From assembly GCF_030915525.1 (NCBI RefSeq), contig NZ_CP133269.1:2949001-3013000 (forward strand): a DNA stretch of 64,000 bases, in the 5' to 3' direction. The position numbers were made by a program, and so were the translations under genes. The notes beneath the pieces are model-generated. The model was not told the DNA's origin, did no database searches, and saw only the letters and a list, made by a program, of their open reading frames with translations. Of this stretch, positions 61,211-64,000 are shown one piece after another. The stretch is from Neobacillus sp. PS2-9 (GTDB lineage: Bacteria; Bacillota; Bacilli; Bacillales; Cytobacillaceae). The number at the start of each line of letters is the position of its first letter. The first letter of the stretch is position 1.

Positions 61211-61756
61211 ATGACCAATATATTTGAATCCCTAAAAGACCTTTTTGCACCAATGGCAGACGGTGAGAGAAAAAATCCCTTACATATTGGAGAAGTGAAC
61301 CACTTTTGGCTGTTACTTACCTTAGTTGAAGAAGGTATTATGATATTTGAGTTAGGGCTAAATACAACAACGGATGATCAATTAATTCATGCCTTTACGA
61401 ATGGACACCAATCCGCGAAAGACGTAAGTCAGCGCCTGCGTACCTTTTTTATCAATGAAGGTATTCCATTACCACCATCCTCAGAGAATAAACCAAAATC
61501 AGATCCAAATGCGGTCCCACTTGGGGTAAAATATACCGATGAGGAGTTAGCAAACTTAGTATCTGCTAAGGTTGCAGCTGAGATTACGCTTATAGGTCAA
61601 GGAATAGCTCTGTGTGTTAGAAACGATGCATGCAAGATGTTTTTTGAAATACAATTTGAAATATTTAAGTATGGCTCTTCGCTAAAAAAATTGATGCGTG
61701 AACGTGGTTGGCTAAAGGTGCCTCCCTATTACTATCCACCAGGCTCGCCAAATTAA
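61211..61756 (+). CDS. DUF3231-family protein
   Basis: A 181-residue helical protein matching the repeated half of DUF3231 proteins: PLHIGEVNHFWLLLTLVEEG, INEGIPLPPSSENKPKSDPNA, VKYTDEELANL and the ending GWLKVPPYYYPPG. Most family members have two such halves (about 330 residues); this is a single-half version. The family is restricted mainly to spore-forming Bacillales and has no known function. AAAGGAGG precedes the ATG. Confidence 0.85.
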   Translation: MTNIFESLKDLFAPMADGERKNPLHIGEVNHFWLLLTLVEEGIMIFELGLNTTTDDQLIHAFTNGHQSAKDVSQRLRTFFINEGIPLPPSSENKPKSDPNAVPLGVKYTDEELANLVSAKVAAEITLIGQGIALCVRNDACKMFFEIQFEIFKYGSSLKKLMRERGWLKVPPYYYPPGSPN

Positions 61757-61761
61757 ACAAA

Positions 61762-61802
61762 AACCGCTCATGCCATCGAAATCCGGCATGAACGGTTTTT
61801 TT
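61762..61802. terminator. Bidirectional terminator
   Basis: AACCGCTCATGCC pairs with GGCATGAACGGTT, with A/T runs on both sides. It separates the convergent DUF3231 and ppaC genes. Confidence 0.85.
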
Positions 61803-61811
61803 AGTGAAATA

Positions 61812-62750
61812 TTAAAATTCACCTTTATTAAAGATATCAGTTAACACTGGAACGATTTGCTTCTTACGAGAAACAACGCCCTTTAGGGTAGCAGTGTTAT
61901 TTGAAAGAGTAACATTGTATGCTTTTTCAACAGCAACAGCTTTGCTACCTAACGCTAAACCAACAGAATCATTTGTTAAAATGTCAGTTACAACAAATAG
62001 GAATAAATCAAGGTTCTTTTCTTCGATGATAGAATTGATTGCTGCTTCTATTTCCGTTTGGCGAGCAAGAACATCAGCTGTGTCAACCACGTTTACTTGA
62101 GCGATTTCTACCTTGCTAGCGCCCATTTCGAAGCCTTTTGCATCCAGGCTTAACAATTCAGCGATTGATTTGTCACGAACATCTGCTCCAGCCTTTAACA
62201 TTTCAAGGCCGTAGCTTTCAGCATCTACACCTGCAATGGCAGCTAATTCACGCGCAGCTTCCACGTCTTCTGGTGTGCAAGTTGGAGATTTAAATAATAA
62301 AGAGTCAGAAATAATCGCAGATAACATCAAGCCAGCGATCTCAGGCTTAATTTCTTTTCCATTCTCTTTATACAATTTATTTAAGATTGTCGCCGTACAG
62401 CCTACAGGCTCACAACGGTAGTATAACGGATCACTTGTTTCGAAATTGGCAATACGGTGATGGTCGATTACTTCTAGTACACGAACATCCGCGATATCGT
62501 TGGCACTTTGTTGGCGCTCATTGTGGTCTACTAAAATAACGGAGTTAACCTCAGCAGCCACTGCTTCTACTAAACGAGGAGTCTCAGCTTTGAATTGAGT
62601 AAGTGCGTATTGTGTTTCACCGTTAATTTGACCTAGGCGGACAGGTTCAACATCCATGCCTAATTGTTTTTTCAAATCTGCATATGCAATAGCAGAACAA
62701 ATTGTATCTGTGTCGGGATTTTTATGACCGAAAATAAGTACTTTTTCCAT
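61812..62750 (-). CDS. ppaC: Manganese-dependent inorganic pyrophosphatase
   Basis: A 312-residue family II pyrophosphatase, hydrolysing PPi to two phosphates with Mn. The DHH-family metal site is intact: [14 protein letters not shown] (His9, Asp13, Asp15), [22 protein letters not shown]-terminal DHHA2 motif VSRKKQIVP carries the substrate-binding Ser-Arg-Lys. It is a single gene. Confidence 0.97.
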   Translation of the reverse strand: MEKVLIFGHKNPDTDTICSAIAYADLKKQLGMDVEPVRLGQINGETQYALTQFKAETPRLVEAVAAEVNSVILVDHNERQQSANDIADVRVLEVIDHHRIANFETSDPLYYRCEPVGCTATILNKLYKENGKEIKPEIAGLMLSAIISDSLLFKSPTCTPEDVEAARELAAIAGVDAESYGLEMLKAGADVRDKSIAELLSLDAKGFEMGASKVEIAQVNVVDTADVLARQTEIEAAINSIIEEKNLDLFLFVVTDILTNDSVGLALGSKAVAVEKAYNVTLSNNTATLKGVVSRKKQIVPVLTDIFNKGEF

Positions 62751-62885
62751 GTTACTACTCCTAATCGTATGAAATTATGTAGGACAAGCCCAAACTGATG
62801 GGAATGACCCCATCAAAAATTATATATTATTCTGTTAGAGGATTCAAAACAAAAACTGCCCCTTAACACAATATATCCTACATCT

Positions 62886-63689
62886 CTATAAAAAGGAATC
62901 TAAAGAATACCCATTGGCTTCGAAGCTTTGTCTCAACCGTAAGATCGCTCTTGAATGGATTTGAGAGATTCTTCCCTTTGTGAGATTCAAGACTTCTGAA
63001 ATCTCTACTTGAGTTAAACCCTCATAATATAATAATGAAATGACTAGTCTTTCTTTTTCTGGCATTGTATCAATACATGCAGCCATCATTTGCTTGAAAT
63101 CTGCCATTTGTAACCCTCGATCATGATTGCTGAAGCTATCATCCTTAACCTGATCCATCCGACTTTGCTGTTTCCCATCATCCTCGTTAGAATTAAACGG
63201 TTCATTAAGTGAAAGCAGTGTGGACACTGATAACGCAGCCATGGCTTGGTCGACTTCATCCAGTGGAATGTTCAAATATTTGCTGAGTTCCTCTTCAGAG
63301 GGAGATCTCATCAAATTTTGCTCTAACTCCCGAAAAGCACTATTTAGTCTTTTGGCTTTGTCTCTAAGCCCTCTTGGTACCCAGTCCATTTGCCGGATCC
63401 CATCCAACATGGCTCCCTTTATTCTCCACAAGCCGAAAGTTTCAAATTGATATCCCTTTTTGTAATCAAATTTCTTAATTGCTTCAAGTAAGCCTATATA
63501 GCCTAACCCAACTAAGTCCTCTTTCGGAATAATACGTTGCGGGATACTAAGACTCATTCGATTAGCCATTTGCTCAACCAAGTACATGTACTGTTTGACT
63601 AAATGTTCCTGTGACCTTGAATCGTGCCCCTCTCGGTAGCTTTTCCACAATAAATCATGCGGTTTGGTTTCTTTAATACCTGTGTTCAA
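62886..63689 (-). CDS. FliA/WhiG-family RNA polymerase sigma factor
   Basis: A 267-residue sigma-70 family protein lacking region 1. Region 2 (LVKQYMYLVEQMANRM to YQFETFGLWRIKGAMLDGIRQMDWVPRGLRDKAK), region 3 (RSPSEEELSKYLNIPLDEVDQAM) and region 4 (KERLVISLLYYEGLTQVEISEVLNLTKGRISQIHSRAILRLRQSF) are complete. The RQMDWVPR segment is typical of the SigD/FliA group. No flagellar or chemotaxis genes are nearby, so it may be a paralogue with another regulon rather than SigD itself. A gene encoding a small membrane protein lies directly upstream. Confidence 0.88.
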   Translation of the reverse strand: MNTGIKETKPHDLLWKSYREGHDSRSQEHLVKQYMYLVEQMANRMSLSIPQRIIPKEDLVGLGYIGLLEAIKKFDYKKGYQFETFGLWRIKGAMLDGIRQMDWVPRGLRDKAKRLNSAFRELEQNLMRSPSEEELSKYLNIPLDEVDQAMAALSVSTLLSLNEPFNSNEDDGKQQSRMDQVKDDSFSNHDRGLQMADFKQMMAACIDTMPEKERLVISLLYYEGLTQVEISEVLNLTKGRISQIHSRAILRLRQSFEANGYSLDSFL

Positions 63690-63736
63690 CGTTTATCCCT
63701 CCTTTTCTTGGGTTGTACATGTAGGAATGAGTTTTA

Positions 63737-64000
63737 TTAGGATGATCGCTCTTCCCCTTGATGTAAAGAATGCAGGGGAATTTGTTGGAACAACATATCT
63801 TCCTTATTTAATTCACCTAATAGTTTTTCCTCTGCCTGTTCCAGGTCATCTTCCGTAAATTGTTCATGGATTAGGTTCGATTTATTCTCTAAATTTTTTA
63901 CATTCATTTGACTTAATACGATTCGGAATAAATAGCCTAATAGAAAGAAGAATAGAAATCCGAAAATTGCTCTTAAGATGGATGTTTGCCATATGTTATT
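63737..64000 (-). CDS. Hypothetical single-pass membrane protein, partial
   Basis: The frame enters from the right edge and stops at 63737, 47 bp ahead of the sigma factor start. The visible 87 residues have one membrane segment (LRAIFGFLFFFLLGYLFRIVL) and then an acidic, Leu/Glu-rich, probably helical tail (EDDLEQAEEKLLGELNKED) ending in GEERSS. The start codon is outside the window. Its place just before the sigma factor gene suggests co-transcription; a regulatory role is possible but not shown. Confidence 0.65.
   Translation of the reverse strand, partial: NNIWQTSILRAIFGFLFFFLLGYLFRIVLSQMNVKNLENKSNLIHEQFTEDDLEQAEEKLLGELNKEDMLFQQIPLHSLHQGEERSS

Overview
The window looks like a chromosomal segment of a low-GC Gram-positive spore-former of the Bacillaceae. 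Evidence: TPP-riboswitch thiamine salvage operon of Bacillus type, hutUIG order, CsoR/CopA/CopZ copper operon, Mn-dependent pyrophosphatase, DUF3231 and DinB/YfiT-type proteins, strong AGGAGG-type ribosome binding sites and frequent TTG starts. No rRNA, tRNA or CRISPR array was seen.

Layout. 0-5.3 kb: thiamine salvage operon on the minus strand (thiM-thiD-thiE-thiW-ylmB-tenA and the start of an ABC ATPase) behind a promoter, a TPP riboswitch and a terminator. 5.3-9.8 kb: a redoxin, a large palindromic repeat, and a group with a HipA-like kinase, a GT4 glycosyltransferase and a protein-kinase-like protein. 9.8-15.3 kb: histidine degradation (hutU-hutI-hutG) and a YjiH-type membrane protein, without hutH. 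15.3-19.6 kb: a 52-bp tandem array, an AraC-type regulator with an atypical receiver domain, a DUF4015 glycoside-hydrolase-like protein and a GIY-YIG protein. 19.7-29.1 kb: the accessory island. 29.1-41 kb: two orphan permeases, ATP-grasp, flavodoxin, PhoD-like phosphatase, HNH, esterase, phosphodiesterase, MFS transporter, TatD. 40.8-44.9 kb: copper homeostasis. 44.9-64 kb: LysM/SH3 protein, LysR, metallo-hydrolases, DinB proteins, metallophosphoesterase, CBS protein, small alarmone synthetase, TetR, Tag glycosylase, PhoX-like phosphatase with wall-binding repeats, HAD phosphatase, CPBP protease, DUF3231, PpaC and a FliA-family sigma factor.

The most interesting part is 19.7-29.1 kb. About ten small, unrelated genes, all on the minus strand, are separated by copies of one repeat family. 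Long copies (about 75-95 bp) have a left arm near TTCAACTAAAGGGGGC, a rho-independent terminator hairpin in the middle, and a right arm near CTAACGGGGCAG plus AGTTGAAGAAGG. Short copies of about 31 bp join the two arms directly. A decayed tyrosine recombinase on the opposite strand sits between two half-sites, and a group II intron has inserted inside another copy. Same-strand single-gene units, each followed by a related palindromic site, beside a recombinase of opposite orientation, resemble an integron cassette array. The recombinase is not recognisably IntI and the sites are not classical attC, so this reading is an inference.

Other signals: two almost identical promoter/operator blocks (50.6 and 54.15 kb) that link a TetR regulator to a distant metallophosphoesterase and to an unannotated 53-residue ORF; two intergenic arrays with an exact 21-bp period (39.9 and 58.9 kb) and two with a 52-bp period (15.5 and 52.0 kb); two copies of a ~180-bp palindromic element (5.9 and 55.3 kb); and a 14-bp perfect inverted repeat that covers the hutU ribosome binding site.
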